Source: Paenibacillus thermotolerans
GTDB taxonomy: Bacteria; Bacillota; Bacilli; Paenibacillales; YIM-B00363
NCBI RefSeq assembly: GCF_028745515.1
Contig: NZ_JAQZSG010000029.1
Coordinates: 213 to 64,212 of the forward strand
Direction of reading: 5' to 3'
Length of the DNA: 64,000 bases
The position numbers and the translations under genes were made by a program. The notes under the pieces are model-generated. The model ran no database searches, had not been told where the DNA came from, and saw only the letters and a program-made list of their open reading frames with translations. Numbering within the stretch: the first letter of the stretch is position 1; each line of letters opens with the position of its first letter. Below, piece after piece: positions 63,971-64,000 of the stretch.

Positions 63971-64000
63971 ATGGGCATCCTAAGTAAACTCTTTTCTACA
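63971..64000 (+). CDS. Start of a CDS truncated by the window end
   Basis: ATG 63971 follows GAGAGGTG and encodes MGILSKLFST before the window stops. With its promoter (63885) and divergent LysR neighbour this is a real gene, but ten residues do not allow a family call. Confidence 0.7.
   Translation, partial: MGILSKLFST

Overview
The window is a contiguous bacterial chromosome segment of about 55% GC. The gene content points to the Paenibacillaceae (Paenibacillus, Cohnella or a close relative): YesM/YesN-type two-component systems, many CUT1 sugar-ABC permease pairs without their own ATPase, DUF5696 and NHL/YIP1 proteins beside sugar transporters, LacI control, ComP/ComA-like signalling, and frequent GTG/TTG starts with strong AGGAGG-type ribosome sites. 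No rRNA, tRNA, CRISPR array, phage or insertion sequence was found.

Layout. 1-1.08 kb: a diverged intergenic repeat, a terminator, and a DUF559-like nuclease/winged-helix gene broken by an amber codon. 1.08-14.0 kb: housekeeping block with trmB (Ala-rich tail), a small protein, two radical-SAM proteins, a ytqB-type methyltransferase, manA, a GGDEF-PAS-histidine kinase fusion and a very large Lhr helicase. 14.0-14.6 kb: arrays of two families of short palindromes. 14.6-18.2 kb: operon of an NAD(P)-binding protein, an HPP membrane protein, a broken EamA transporter and a cupin, divergent from a LysR gene. 18.2-18.7 kb: second copy of the intergenic repeat.

18.7-50.3 kb is a 31-kb single-orientation carbohydrate locus. 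A LacI regulator and a GH2 enzyme precede a long cluster: lipoprotein binding protein, a 986-residue binding protein, permease pair 1, an NHL/YIP1 membrane protein, DUF5696, permease pair 2, a GH16 lipoprotein, two DUF4091 proteins and a DUF5107 protein. A second cluster (permease pair, lipoprotein binding protein and an unrecognised 785-residue probable carbohydrate enzyme) lies next to a YesM/YesN sensor and regulator. The palindrome GAAATCGATTTC sits upstream of the LacI gene, the GH2 gene and the first binding protein, which suggests a local regulon. The likely job is uptake and trimming of a complex glycan, but the sequence does not identify the substrate.

50.4-54.5 kb: a Fur-box-controlled EfeO-EfeB-FTR1 iron-uptake operon. 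54.5-57.0 kb: DUF3147 and MarR genes divergent from an rRNA uracil methyltransferase. 57.2-61.6 kb: a small protein, then a compact all-cytosolic signalling module (EAL, receptor-less MCP domain, PAS-histidine kinase, ComA-like regulator). 61.6-64.0 kb: an ArsP/DUF318 permease, a LysR gene, and a divergent gene cut by the window end behind a near-consensus promoter.

Most interesting points: a 45-54 bp inverted block inside the EamA gene; two ~220-270 bp homologous intergenic repeats; palindrome arrays after the helicase gene; the cytosolic signalling module; and the large transporter/glycosidase locus with an unusual fused binding protein.
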